A stretch of DNA of 64,000 bases from positions 1,762,728 through 1,826,727 of the forward strand of contig NZ_SJPG01000001.1 in assembly GCF_007859715.1 (NCBI RefSeq), read 5' to 3'. Positions within the stretch are counted from its first letter, which is position 1. Every line of letters begins with the position of its first letter. The DNA comes from Rubinisphaera italica (GTDB taxonomy: Bacteria > Planctomycetota > Planctomycetia > Planctomycetales > Planctomycetaceae). The notes under the pieces are model-generated. The model was not told the origin of the DNA. It searched no databases and was given only the letters and a program-made list of their open reading frames with translations. This document shows, one piece after another, positions 18,478 through 27,821 of this stretch. The translations under genes and the position numbers were made by a program.

Positions 18478-21400
18478 AAACTCGCCCCTCTTTCGTGGCG
18501 GCAATAACTCGGTGACCATCAGGGGAGACATTCAAATCGTCTACTGATTGAGTCGGTACACTGAATTCAGCCAAACGATTCAGTGACATGGCTTCATCGA
18601 TAAAGATACCGTTTCCAAAACGTTTACTGATCAAGAGTTGGCCATCATTGATCAGGTTAGGATTGTAGACACCATTTTGACGCGTTAAATCTTGCAAACA
18701 CTTCCCTGTGGAAACATTCCAGCGGCAAGTCTGACCATCCGCTCCGCAGGAAATGATTTCCGTTCCGCTGGCATTAAAGCACGCACCAGTCACATTCACT
18801 CGATGCCCGTTGAATTTCCTCAGCAACTTTCCGGTTGAACTGTCCCACAGCTGAAGATCAGCCGGATATTTCCAGCCACGTTCATCAAACGTACTCGTCA
18901 GTATTTGCTGACCATCTGGCGAAAAAGTAACAAAGCGAACGGAGTTCTCGTGAGGAATGGTCAGCGTGTTTTTTCTCGTCGCAAAGTCCCAGATTTTGAC
19001 CGTCTTATCGTCAGAGCCCGAGGCGACCCTGTTTCCATCACGAGTGAAGGCGAGGCACCAGGTGCGTGCCTTGTGTCCATAACGTTTTTCAATTCTTCGC
19101 ATCTGATCCAGATCCCAGAATACCACTCCAGATCCAAAGCCGACCGTTACGGCTCGGTTCCCAGTTGGCGATAATGCCCCACCAGCAATGCCTTCTCCAT
19201 CATTTTCAATAGACGCAATTAACTTTGTCTGATCAACATCCCAAACGCAAAGCTGTTGATCGTGTCCCCCGGTCACCGCTTTGAGCCCTCTTGAGTCCAG
19301 TGCCGCAAAACGAACCTGTCCCTCGTGTCCGGGCAGCATAAATGGAGGATCCGGGCTTTGCCAATATCTCTCAACATCACCAGTAAGTGTGGCTGCCAGG
19401 AGCGAAGTTCCGTCTTCCGCAAATTCCAGATCAGCGACGGGTTGACCCAGGGAGACGACTGACAATTCGCGGAAGTTGGTGAGATCGAATGTTTGCAGAT
19501 ATCCAGTTGCAGTCCCTACTGCCAGGACTTTTTGGTTGGGGCTGAATGCAACTGATGTGATGCCCAAATCGGGAAAACACTCATTTGAAGTCTCTATTGG
19601 AGCATGCATGGGAATGCCTTTAAATTGCACCATATTCTCTTTTACAGTCCCATTCCAGACAGATTTTCCCACTTTCATATCCCAAAGAATAAAGTGCCCA
19701 CTCCGATCGCCGCTGACAAGCCAGCGGTCGTAGGGACTGAATTCTACAATTTGTACTGCATGCTTGTGTTCATTCAGGATGAACTGTTTTTCACGATTGG
19801 CGACATCCCATACAATGACCGATTGATCCTCACTTGCGGTGACCGCTCGTAGAGAGTTCGATGAGAAATCGATCGACCAGATTCGACCTGTCTGCTCTCG
19901 ACGAGTGAACTTTTCATCGGTGTGAGTCAGATCAAACCAGATTGCTTGTCCATTTTCGTCCCCGACCAGCAATGTCTGACGATCGGGCGTCTCCGCCATC
20001 GCGGTAATGGCCGAGTCGGAAACAGAGAACCTGGTAGGTGGCATAGACGAATTATCGTCCAGCATTTCAATCGATCCGGAACTGGTCCCGCAATACACAT
20101 TCTGTTCAGAACCAGCCAATAACGTTGTGACATTAGCCGCGTCGGCTGATTCTTTGAAATTTGAGATTTTATATCGATGATCTGGCAGTCCAGTTGCCAG
20201 CTGCGTACTTCTAATATGATCCCCATCCTCCATTCTAAGAATTGTCTTTCGATCCTGACTGAAACGGGGGGCGACAAGTGGGGGCTGAGAGGGTATTTCT
20301 ATAAGCCATCTTCTTTCGTCAGGATGCTCACGATCAAGCACAAACAATCCCCCTTCGGTTGTCCCTGCGATCCAATAACGGCCATTGGAATCAGATCCGA
20401 GCTTGATGACATACCCATGCTCCAGTTTTTTAAACTGACTCATTTTGGAAATATCCATCGATCTTAAGGTCAGGCTTCCATCATTTGCCGCCGTTACAAA
20501 TTCCGTGGATTGCCCCGAGAATGCACCTGACATAATCAAATCGGCTTTATTCGGCAAATCAACCGGAGTGGATGTCTCAGTTTTAGCGACCGCCAGACTT
20601 TCTCCTGTCGCTGTTGACAGCAGGTGGAGACTCAAGTCCTTTTGTTGCCCCAAAACTGAGTTTTTGCTGGTTGCGAGAATTCGTAATTTTGGTGGTATTT
20701 TCAATTCACTTTCGAACTCCAGTGTATTATTAGAGAATTGATACCAGCGAAGGAGATTTTCACTGTCCCTTGCCCAAAGACGATCAGGACTGCAGAATTT
20801 TACTTCCGAAGCGAATGATGCCTCGCCATTTGTTGCCTGAGCAAGAACATTCTGGCTAGCAATATCCCAGAGCAGAAGTTGATTATCGTGCCCTAAACTA
20901 GCGAGTTGTTTGCTGTCAGGCGAGAAATCGAGCCCGCCTGCAGGCAAGCGGTGCTGCTTTAAATAAATCTTTTTCCCTTCAGGCAAAGACCGAATAATAA
21001 TTGACGAATCGTTGATGCCGTAAGCCAGCAGCTGACTGTCGGGACTGATCGTCAGCGCGGTCACCCCTGAAGCTTCATAATTTTCATTCAGCAGTCGACC
21101 GCCAGGAATATCCCAAACCTGCAATAATTGTCCCTCTTCATTGACTGTTCGACTGATGACGACAAATCGACCATCAGCGGAAACGCAAAGATGTTGAATC
21201 ATAGGAGCGTTATAGGCAACCGCATCACGTTGCCCATTATAGTGCCCACTGCCAATCGAGCCTGATAGCGAATCTTTAGCAACTTGCACTGGCACGTATT
21301 CTGGATTGCTTACAGGTGAATTTGCCTGAGTTGTTTCTGGTTTTGACTTCTTAGCTGGTCCTTCACCTGGCACTGTTGGATTCGTGCTTACATCCTGTGT

Positions 21401-21535
21401 ATTGACTGCAGCTTTTGATAAAACGGGCGGCTCTTTATTTTCGTTTACTGCATGATCACATCCCGGCAACATCAATATGGTCAGGCTCAATGTCAGGAGA
21501 AATCGATGGGAGCGAAAATGTTTTAATGCAGTCAT
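18452..21535 (-). CDS. WD40 beta-propeller lipoprotein
   Basis: 1027 residues with a lipoprotein signal (residues 1-26, lipobox LPGC with Cys26), a short Pro/Glu linker and then WD40 repeats to the end. Clear repeats include 'HLCVSADGRFVVISRT', 'GLDFSPDSKQLASLGHDNQL', 'CLAFTRDGNRVASGSDDKTV' and 'NVTGACFNASGTEIISCGAD'. At least 12 blades imply two propellers, a likely protein-binding scaffold on the periplasmic face. It overlaps the FecR gene by ATGA and the DUF1559 gene by about 26 nt, so the operon is tightly coupled. WD40 proteins linked to ECF sigma factors are known in planctomycetes; a sensing role is inferred. Confidence 0.92.
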   Translation of the reverse strand: MTALKHFRSHRFLLTLSLTILMLPGCDHAVNENKEPPVLSKAAVNTQDVSTNPTVPGEGPAKKSKPETTQANSPVSNPEYVPVQVAKDSLSGSIGSGHYNGQRDAVAYNAPMIQHLCVSADGRFVVISRTVNEEGQLLQVWDIPGGRLLNENYEASGVTALTISPDSQLLAYGINDSSIIIRSLPEGKKIYLKQHRLPAGGLDFSPDSKQLASLGHDNQLLLWDIASQNVLAQATNGEASFASEVKFCSPDRLWARDSENLLRWYQFSNNTLEFESELKIPPKLRILATSKNSVLGQQKDLSLHLLSTATGESLAVAKTETSTPVDLPNKADLIMSGAFSGQSTEFVTAANDGSLTLRSMDISKMSQFKKLEHGYVIKLGSDSNGRYWIAGTTEGGLFVLDREHPDERRWLIEIPSQPPLVAPRFSQDRKTILRMEDGDHIRSTQLATGLPDHRYKISNFKESADAANVTTLLAGSEQNVYCGTSSGSIEMLDDNSSMPPTRFSVSDSAITAMAETPDRQTLLVGDENGQAIWFDLTHTDEKFTRREQTGRIWSIDFSSNSLRAVTASEDQSVIVWDVANREKQFILNEHKHAVQIVEFSPYDRWLVSGDRSGHFILWDMKVGKSVWNGTVKENMVQFKGIPMHAPIETSNECFPDLGITSVAFSPNQKVLAVGTATGYLQTFDLTNFRELSVVSLGQPVADLEFAEDGTSLLAATLTGDVERYWQSPDPPFMLPGHEGQVRFAALDSRGLKAVTGGHDQQLCVWDVDQTKLIASIENDGEGIAGGALSPTGNRAVTVGFGSGVVFWDLDQMRRIEKRYGHKARTWCLAFTRDGNRVASGSDDKTVKIWDFATRKNTLTIPHENSVRFVTFSPDGQQILTSTFDERGWKYPADLQLWDSSTGKLLRKFNGHRVNVTGACFNASGTEIISCGADGQTCRWNVSTGKCLQDLTRQNGVYNPNLINDGQLLISKRFGNGIFIDEAMSLNRLAEFSVPTQSVDDLNVSPDGHRVIAATKEGRVYVWSIAGE

Positions 21536-22884
21536 CTGGCGTTCTTTCCATTAAGAAATTCATTGGACTCGTTGACCTTCGATTGACCGCTTCGTTCAAC
21601 CCCAATGTGATTGATCATGAAAATCTTGGACTCACTTTCTCCGCGGAAAACAATCTGAGTAGGAATTCGCCCGAGTGACTCGGGAGCCGTTTTTTCCATC
21701 TGCAATTGAAACTCCGAGAGCGGAATACTAATCGTCTGCCATTGTCCAGTAGACGACTCCCAGAGAATGGGATTGGCATAGCAGTAAGTGAAATGCGGGT
21801 CCACTTCGTCATAGGTTTTGACATAGAGAGAAATATGGAACCAGCCAGGTGGTTCTAACAGGAATGTCAGGTGCAATACGGAGTCGTCATGCCATGTGAA
21901 TAATCCTGACTCTGACTTCTGGGAACTGATTTGAAATGCTGATGTTCGATCCTGGCTATCCGAAACAGCTGCGACTGCACTTTCCTCTTCAACTGAGCGT
22001 CCGGTCCAACCTGAAGGCAGGCCATTCTTGAAATCAACTGACCACTCTGACTTGGCCACAGGATATTTTACTATTTTCATTGGAGATGCTTTTGACACGG
22101 GAAGAAATTCTCCTGCAGAAACAGCTGTAGAGGAATTATCGAAGTATCGGATGACCTCGACTTTCCCCTCGGAAACAGCGACCTGGCTTTGTTCTGGTAA
22201 TGAGAGCAATTCCAGCTCCGTTCCAATGACTCGGACTTGAGCATTTGACGTGTGAAATATCCAAGGATATCCAGTTTGCTGAGGTGTGACTTTGGCGTAC
22301 AAACTTCCTCGCGAAATGTTGATTTCAGATTCGGAGGAAGAAGGCAAAATAAGTTCAGAGAGTGACCGTAATTGAAGCTCCGTCTGATCCGGTAATCTCA
22401 ATTTGGCAGTACTCACTCTTTCTGTCTGAATTCGATCTCCTGGTTGCAACATGACAGGATTGCGAACAAGGTCGTCTGGAAGAATCCAGATCTTATCCTG
22501 CTGGCCACGAATGATACTCACCCGTCCTGAAGCACTGACGATTTGTGCTGGTTCTTCATTAATAGGAGATTGCCATCCCAGCCAAACCAGAGTTATTGCA
22601 AGAACCGACATTGCAACAAAACCAATCGTCCAGCTGGCCCGACTTTGTTGTACTGGATTGGCTCTGACAACTTTCTCTTTGGATTGAATAATCGAATCAG
22701 ACTTGAAAGAGAGATGCCAGTTTAACTGGGTGTGCATCTGACAAAATAAAACATATTGGCGGCGAAATTCAGGTTCGCTCTGCAGGAGTTCTGTGAACCG
22801 TGCTGCCTGCTTATTTGAAATTGATTCTTCCACCATTGCATTAATGAGAATCGACCATTCCTCTGGTTGTTCGAGCCTGCTCAT
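21532..22884 (-). CDS. FecR-domain membrane protein (likely anti-sigma/regulator)
   Basis: 450 residues. The N-terminal ~80 residues are cytoplasmic ('LINAMVEESISNKQAARFTE', typical of planctomycete anti-sigma-like proteins). One membrane helix lies at about 85-105 ('IGFVAMSVLAITLVWLGW'). A FecR domain follows at about 120-270 ('GRVSIIRG', 'LQPGDRIQT', 'VRVIGTELELLSLPEQSQVA', 'SEGKVEV'). The C-terminus is beta-rich and may bind sugar. In the Fec paradigm FecR-type proteins relay a periplasmic signal to the ECF sigma factor. This gene overlaps the sigma gene by 4 nt (ATGA), so the pairing is very likely functional. Confidence 0.88.
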   Translation of the reverse strand: MSRLEQPEEWSILINAMVEESISNKQAARFTELLQSEPEFRRQYVLFCQMHTQLNWHLSFKSDSIIQSKEKVVRANPVQQSRASWTIGFVAMSVLAITLVWLGWQSPINEEPAQIVSASGRVSIIRGQQDKIWILPDDLVRNPVMLQPGDRIQTERVSTAKLRLPDQTELQLRSLSELILPSSSESEINISRGSLYAKVTPQQTGYPWIFHTSNAQVRVIGTELELLSLPEQSQVAVSEGKVEVIRYFDNSSTAVSAGEFLPVSKASPMKIVKYPVAKSEWSVDFKNGLPSGWTGRSVEEESAVAAVSDSQDRTSAFQISSQKSESGLFTWHDDSVLHLTFLLEPPGWFHISLYVKTYDEVDPHFTYCYANPILWESSTGQWQTISIPLSEFQLQMEKTAPESLGRIPTQIVFRGESESKIFMINHIGVERSGQSKVNESNEFLNGKNAR

Positions 22885-23426
22885 GAACGGACCTCGCTCG
22901 CAAGGGTTCGCTCAATACACAATCGCAATGCTTCTCGGATTCTTCGTAAAGATTCCGACACCGCATTCGCAGTTTTCCCCATCTCTGCAGCGAGAGAGTG
23001 AACAGCCACATCAGGTTGATAGCGTCTGGTAATTAACAGTCGTTGTTCTTCAGGTAATTTCTTCAGGCAGGTAAGTAAAGCGTCTGCCCTCTGGTCGTAA
23101 TGCTTTGATTCTTCATTCGCGATATCAGCGATTTGATTTAATAAATCTGCATCAAACTGAACCTTGCTTCGATGTTGTTTCGAACGATTGGCCAGAACCT
23201 GCAACTGTGCAATCTTAAACGCCCAAGCGTAGAAGTTAGTGCCGGGTTGAAAGGTATGTCGTTTTCTCCACAAAATTACGTTGGTTTCCTGCAAGAGGTC
23301 TTCAGCATCGCTCGGTCGACCAACAAGTGCCAGAATATAAGCGTGCAGCCGAAGTTGAGCCTGAGCTATCAGCCGGACATGCTCTTCAGATTCATTATCG
23401 GAGATTTGATTTTTGTTGTTATTCAT
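22881..23426 (-). CDS. ECF RNA polymerase sigma factor (Rhodopirellula/Verrucomicrobium type)
   Basis: 181 residues. Sigma region 2 is at about 22-90: 'RLHAYILALVGRPSDAEDLL', then 'QETNVILWRKRHTFQPGTNF' and 'YAWAFKIAQ'. Region 4 is at about 120-172: 'LPEEQRLLITRRYQPDVAVH' then 'SLAAEMGKTANAVSESLRRI'. Region 3 is absent, as expected of ECF factors. It is the first gene of a five-gene minus-strand operon and probably controls that operon and other targets; no promoter was assigned. The A/T-rich 130 nt upstream would hold it. Confidence 0.93.
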   Translation of the reverse strand: MNNNKNQISDNESEEHVRLIAQAQLRLHAYILALVGRPSDAEDLLQETNVILWRKRHTFQPGTNFYAWAFKIAQLQVLANRSKQHRSKVQFDADLLNQIADIANEESKHYDQRADALLTCLKKLPEEQRLLITRRYQPDVAVHSLAAEMGKTANAVSESLRRIREALRLCIERTLASEVRS

Positions 23427-23629
23427 TTTGATGCTGTCACTTTATTTAATAAATAACAGCTAACCACAACATCCCACGGAAAAACGATCTGGATTCTCTT
23501 AAAAAATATAAAAACATTTTCGCTAACTTTGTATTCATAAAGCCGTGTCGTGGTAATTGTTAGCCGCTAAAGCGGTTCGGAATATCCTAATAGAGTAGGG
23601 GATTCAGCCGGTTCCTGATCGGACTTCCG

Positions 23630-24030
23630 ACTCGTGGACGGCAGCCCTGGACACTCACGGAGAAACACTATGGGGTAGAGGCTTATTTTCAGTCAATTTG
23701 ATGATCGCACGAGGATTCCGCGATCTGTATGTGATTGTGTTCTTGAATCTGCATACTCGGGAAGCGGTTGTGACCGAATCGGCTTGCAGGCCAACTATTG
23801 GATGATTCGCATGCTGCGAGATTAACTCTGCCACAAAGTGATTCTCATTCAGCTCGAAGAACGCTGCGAACGCTTTATACAGACGGTCAAATACGAGTGC
23901 TTGAACAAGTTCATCGTATTTGGGATTCAGCACCTCGATCATTTCGTTAGCGAGTTTGTGGATTAGTACTACAGGCATCGGTCGAGTTTGGTTCATGATC
24001 ATCTGCTACCGGTTTGTGAAGCCCCCGAAT
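23630..24030 (+). pseudogene. Integrase-type transposase, internally deleted (copy 5)
   Basis: The 5' part reads 'DSWTAALDTHGETLWGRGLF', 'RGFRDLYVIVFLNLHTREAV'. Complete relatives have 'TLWACDFFSK...VLFFINLHTREV' here, so the first catalytic Asp is lost. After a deletion and stops it resumes with 'ERCERFIQTVKYECLNKFIV', 'FGIQHLDHFVSEFVD'. It has several stops. The rest of the 23427-24240 gap shows no gene; 24030-24240 is unassigned. Confidence 0.8.
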
Positions 24031-24251
24031 CGTTGAACTTCCGGGAGCTTCCGCTGAAGCGGAGCGCCCCCGCCACCCCGGAAGTCCTGTTCAAGATGTT
24101 ACAGGAAATCCGGTTTCCAATTGGAACAGGGTTTAGTCCAACCAGCTCCATTTACCTCTGATATATTAGTTAGCGACATCGCTTCACTAAGGTACAAACT
24201 GGAATCCTGGAGGCTGCCTGACAGAAAGTTGGAGCAGGTTTAAAAACAAAG

Positions 24252-24278
24252 TTGACGCGTTCGTCGGAAAGGTATAAT
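24252..24278 (+). promoter_or_regulatory. Probable sigma70 promoter of the ars operon
   Basis: TTGACG (24252-24257) and a perfect TATAAT (24273-24278), with a 15-nt spacer, slightly short. It lies 48 nt before the arsR start, directly before the operator-like inverted repeat. No other promoter-like match is near. Confidence 0.55.
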
Positions 24279-24282
24279 ATTA

Positions 24283-24298
24283 ATCGTAAAACGACGAT
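24283..24298 (+). promoter_or_regulatory. Probable ArsR operator
   Basis: An inverted repeat ATCGT-N6-ACGAT, just downstream of the -10 box and about 27 nt before arsR. ArsR repressors bind such short AT-rich inverted repeats over the transcription start and leave when As(III) binds. The assignment rests on position and symmetry. Confidence 0.5.
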
Positions 24299-24325
24299 AA
24301 AGGTCATTTGTGATAAAGAGGTTTA

Positions 24326-24655
24326 ATGTCCACTGCCAAAAAACGTCAGCGAGATTGTGATTCGCGGCCGGTCAAATTGCCGGACGATGCGAGCGCTGGT
24401 GTTTTGGCCAAGCTGGCCTGGGCGGTCGCTCATCCAGCTCGTGTACGAATTGTGCGGTTGTTGATCAGTCGGGAAGCGTGCGTGTGTGGTGAAATTGTCG
24501 CTGAACTACCGCTGGCCCAGTCAACGGTGTCCCAGCACCTGAAGATTCTGAAGGAATCAGGTCTCATTCAGGGAGAGATCGATGGACCTAAGGTTTGTTA
24601 CTGCATCAATCGGGAGATGCTTTCCGAGTTGAAGCAGTTGATTGCAGCCCTGTAG
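24326..24655 (+). CDS. arsR: ArsR-family arsenic-responsive repressor
   Basis: 109 residues, a winged-helix ArsR/SmtB protein. 'AVAHPARVRIVRLLISREAC' is followed by the metal-sensing 'CVC' motif (Cys52, Cys54) in the alpha-3 position. The recognition helix is 'LPLAQSTVSQHLKILKESGL', and a further C-Y-C pair is at 91-93. E. coli-type ArsR uses the same CVC pair to bind As(III)/Sb(III) and release DNA. It is the first gene of arsRDAC, after a promoter and an inverted repeat, and so is expected to be autoregulatory. Confidence 0.93.
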   Translation: MSTAKKRQRDCDSRPVKLPDDASAGVLAKLAWAVAHPARVRIVRLLISREACVCGEIVAELPLAQSTVSQHLKILKESGLIQGEIDGPKVCYCINREMLSELKQLIAAL

Positions 24656-24727
24656 CTGTTTTTTTACACCTGATAATCGTCCTTCGACGATGGACGATCT
24701 TTGGGCGACGAGGAAAGGAAAAGTGCC

Positions 24728-25102
24728 ATGAGTACAGTTCAAATCTACGACAAAGCCATGTGCTGCTCGACAGGTATCTGCGGACCGCAGATTGATCCTG
24801 TCCTGCCCCGGTTCGCCAGTGACCTCGAATGGTTGAAGTCGAAAGGTCACTCGGTCGAGCGCTTCAATCTTGGGCAGCAGCCAGCTGAGTACGCCAACAA
24901 TCCCATCGTCAAGCAGATGCTCCAATCCGCTGGAGTGGACTGCCTGCCGCTGGTCTTGGTGGATGGCCGCGTCATGAGTCGCAATGAGTATCCCTCGCGA
25001 GAAAATCTCGCATTGTGGACGGGTGCATCGTTGGGTGAGTCGATCCTGCCCGTGGTTTCTGAAAACAACGGAGACTGCTGCGGCAGCTCCGATTGCTGCT
25101 GA
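24728..25102 (+). CDS. arsD: ArsD arsenite metallochaperone
   Basis: 124 residues from ATG 24728, preferred over the upstream 24701 because the protein then begins at the conserved 'MSTVQIYDKAMCCSTGICG' and has 'gaggaaagg' upstream. Cys12, Cys13 and Cys18, the As(III)-binding triad of E. coli ArsD, are at the same positions. The C-terminus carries two further Cys pairs ('DCCGSSDCC'). ArsD hands As(III) to ArsA and weakly represses the operon. It lies between arsR and arsA, with a 9-nt gap to arsA. Confidence 0.95.
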   Translation: MSTVQIYDKAMCCSTGICGPQIDPVLPRFASDLEWLKSKGHSVERFNLGQQPAEYANNPIVKQMLQSAGVDCLPLVLVDGRVMSRNEYPSRENLALWTGASLGESILPVVSENNGDCCGSSDCC

Positions 25103-25111
25103 GGTATTGCC

Positions 25112-26908
25112 ATGAAACATCTCGATCATCCCACTCGCGTTTTATTCTTCACCGGCAAGGGGGGCGTTGGCAAAACCACGATGGCCTGTGCCACAGCTGT
25201 GCAGCTCGCCGATCAGGGGAACCGCGTACTGCTCGTTTCCACCGATCCGGCGTCAAACCTGCATGATGTCCTGGCGACTCAGATCAGAAGTGAGCCGACG
25301 CCGATCACTGATGTGTCCAGACTGTTTGCAATGAACATTGACCCGGCGGAATCGGCTCGTGCGTATCGCGAGCGGATGGTCGAACCGTATCGTGGAGTGC
25401 TGCCGGACGCTGCGGTAGCCAGCATGGAAGAACAGTTCTCTGGTTCCTGCACGCTTGAGATTGCAGCGTTTGATGAGTTCTCTCGCTTATTGGGTGATGC
25501 TTCAGCAACGGCGGAATATGACCATGTCATCTTCGACACCGCTCCGACAGGCCACACATTGCGTTTGCTCACGCTGCCATCGGCGTGGTCTGGATTTATG
25601 GAGACCAATACGACGGGGACATCGTGCCTTGGACCACTCGCCGGGCTGCAGGCTCAGCAAAAACTTTACCAGCAGTCCGTCGCGACACTGTCCGATGGAG
25701 ACAGCACAACGCTTGTTCTTGTGGCTCGTCCCGACGTGTCGGCATTGAATGAAGCGGCTCGAACCAGTCGCGAACTGCGCCAGATGGGGGTTGCGAATCA
25801 GCAGCTGATCATCAACGGCCTGTTCATTGCCACTGATCACAATGATCCGATGGCACTGGCTATGGAAGAACGCTCGGCCAAAGCTTTAAGAGAGATTCCC
25901 GACGTACTCGCCGAGTTGCCACGGACCGATGTCCCATTGACGGCAGGCAACGTCCTGGGGATCGAGTTACTGAGGCTGATCGGCTCAACCAATGCGATAT
26001 CAACGACCACTTCAGAAAGTACAGTATCAGCAACGACGGCATTACCCGCTCTCGATTCATTACTAACAGAACTCGAAGCACCTGGTCACGGTGTGATTCT
26101 TTCGATGGGCAAGGGGGGCGTTGGCAAGACAACCGTCGCCGCGAGCATTGCTGTCGCATTGGCCGACCGGGGTCATGAAGTGCATCTCTCAACAACCGAT
26201 CCAGCCGCCCACGTGATGGCGACGCTGGCGGCGGACTCGATGCCTCATCTGACCGTGAGCCGAATTGACCCGATTCAGGAAACGGCGGATTACAGCGCAG
26301 AAGTGATGCAAACCGCCGGGGCATCTCTCGATGACGCGGGGCGGGCATTACTCGAAGAAGACCTGCGTTCTCCCTGCACGGAAGAAATTGCAGTGTTCCG
26401 GGCGTTCGCGCGAGCAGTCGCGGAGGGAACTGAAAAATTCGTCGTTCTCGATACTGCGCCGACGGGGCACACGATTCTGTTACTCGATTCGGCGTTGGCC
26501 TATCACCGTGAAGTCACACGGCAATCGCAGCAAATGCCAGAGTCGGTCCAGAATCTCTTACCTCGATTGCGAGACCCCGAATTCACACGAGTATTGATTG
26601 TCACGCTTCCCGAAGCGACGCCGGTCCATGAAGCCACACAATTGCAATCCGATCTGCGACGGGCAGACATCGAACCGTTTGCGTGGGTCATCAACCAAAG
26701 CCTGATGCCGCTTGCGGTGACAGACCCTGTACTAAAGCAAAGGCAGGCAGGCGAATGGTCGTTCATTACGGAAGTGAAAGAAGTTCAGGCCCAACGTCTC
26801 GCTGTGATCCCGATACTTGCCGTGCCTCCTGTAGGCATCGCCCCATTACGAAAGTTGACAGCACCGGATGTGCCGAGAGCTGAATCCATTGCATCGACCA
26901 GGAATTGA
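25112..26908 (+). CDS. arsA: ArsA arsenite-stimulated ATPase
   Basis: 598 residues in two homologous halves. Each half has a P-loop GKGGVGKTT (15-23 and 333-341) and a signature 'DTAPTGHT'. The three arsenite-binding cysteines fall at residues 113 ('SGSCTLEIAAFDEF'), 172 and 422 ('SPCTEEIAVFRAFA'), exactly the numbering of the plasmid R773 enzyme. ArsA is cytoplasmic and energises the ArsB pump, receiving As(III) from ArsD. No arsB or acr3 lies in the operon or elsewhere in the window, so its membrane partner must be encoded elsewhere or be missing. It is 9 nt after arsD and 3 nt before arsC. Confidence 0.97.
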   Translation: MKHLDHPTRVLFFTGKGGVGKTTMACATAVQLADQGNRVLLVSTDPASNLHDVLATQIRSEPTPITDVSRLFAMNIDPAESARAYRERMVEPYRGVLPDAAVASMEEQFSGSCTLEIAAFDEFSRLLGDASATAEYDHVIFDTAPTGHTLRLLTLPSAWSGFMETNTTGTSCLGPLAGLQAQQKLYQQSVATLSDGDSTTLVLVARPDVSALNEAARTSRELRQMGVANQQLIINGLFIATDHNDPMALAMEERSAKALREIPDVLAELPRTDVPLTAGNVLGIELLRLIGSTNAISTTTSESTVSATTALPALDSLLTELEAPGHGVILSMGKGGVGKTTVAASIAVALADRGHEVHLSTTDPAAHVMATLAADSMPHLTVSRIDPIQETADYSAEVMQTAGASLDDAGRALLEEDLRSPCTEEIAVFRAFARAVAEGTEKFVVLDTAPTGHTILLLDSALAYHREVTRQSQQMPESVQNLLPRLRDPEFTRVLIVTLPEATPVHEATQLQSDLRRADIEPFAWVINQSLMPLAVTDPVLKQRQAGEWSFITEVKEVQAQRLAVIPILAVPPVGIAPLRKLTAPDVPRAESIASTRN

Positions 26909-26911
26909 ATC

Positions 26912-27346
26912 ATGTCCAAAACTAAAGTTCTCTTTCTTTGTACTGGAAACTCCTGCCGCAGTCAGATGGCCGAAGGCTGGGCCAGGTATTTGCATTGCGA
27001 CAAGATCGACGCTTACTCCGCCGGCATCGAAGCCCATGGCATGAATCCCAACGCGATCAAAGTGATGGCTGAAGCAGGACTGGACATCACAGGGCAGTCT
27101 TCCAAGTTGGCAAGCACGTTGGAAGATGTGCCGCTGGATGTAGTCATCACGGTTTGCGGACACGCCGATGAGCATTGTCCTGGGTTTCTGGGAAAAGCCC
27201 GTGTTGTGCACGTCGGCTTTGATGATCCGCCAAAGCTGGCAAATACGGCAGCAAGCGAAGAAGAAGCACTGGATCATTACCGGCGTGTCCGGGATGAAAT
27301 TCGAGAATTCGTTGCCAACGATTTACTCAATGTGATCTCCGTCTGA
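26912..27346 (+). CDS. arsC: Arsenate reductase, thioredoxin-coupled (LMW phosphatase fold)
   Basis: 144 residues. The P-loop is C10-TGNSC-R16-S ('VLFLCTGNSCRSQMAEGWAR'). The redox cysteines Cys82 and Cys89 ('VCGHADEHCP') match those of S. aureus pI258 ArsC, and 'DDPPKLANTAASEEE' carries the catalytic Asp loop. It reduces As(V) to As(III) in the cytoplasm using thioredoxin. It is the last gene of arsRDAC; its start lies 3 nt after the arsA stop. No terminator is evident; a dispersed repeat begins about 150 nt downstream. Confidence 0.95.
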   Translation: MSKTKVLFLCTGNSCRSQMAEGWARYLHCDKIDAYSAGIEAHGMNPNAIKVMAEAGLDITGQSSKLASTLEDVPLDVVITVCGHADEHCPGFLGKARVVHVGFDDPPKLANTAASEEEALDHYRRVRDEIREFVANDLLNVISV

Positions 27347-27499
27347 ACCCGGAAGGTTAACAGGTCGCAGTCAAATCGTTTGGCCGAAATAGACACAGAC
27401 CTCACCTTCCATTCTACACCCCGAACGAACCACAATGATCGCGTAAATCCATAAGTCATTATCTGGCATGGAAATATAGTGACCCGAGCCTGTGGTGGT

Positions 27500-27715
27500 G
27501 CCCCTTTCATATCGATCAACATGCAAGGCAGCGGACCATTTCAGGCAACGTCTGAACACAAATCCTGTTCTGAGTAGCCAGAGGTGCGAGGATCTGGTTG
27601 CGATCAAGAATAAAAATATGAAGTCGTATGGAGATTCGCGGGTTTCGAAAGAGCAGGGAACTGAAAGTCGGGACCGATTCCCTGAAGGCACCAAACGATT
27701 GAACTACCAGTCATG
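27500..27715 (+). repeat. ~300-nt dispersed repeat, copy
   Basis: It shares ordered blocks with 56789-57110 and 31398-31690: 'tatcgatcaacatgca', 'gccagaggtgcgaggatctg' (56907 has 'gccagaggtacgaggatctg'), and 'gaccgattccctgaa' followed by 'gattga'. No open frame is conserved between copies. The remainder of 27347-27821 shows no gene. Confidence 0.65.
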
Positions 27716-27821
27716 ACCGTTCAGTCATTGAACTGGCAAATGAAACTTGAGTTGCTATTGTCATTGTATGGTTGGCACAAGAACACATTTGTTGTAACAC
27801 GCCATTAATTGGATTTTTACT

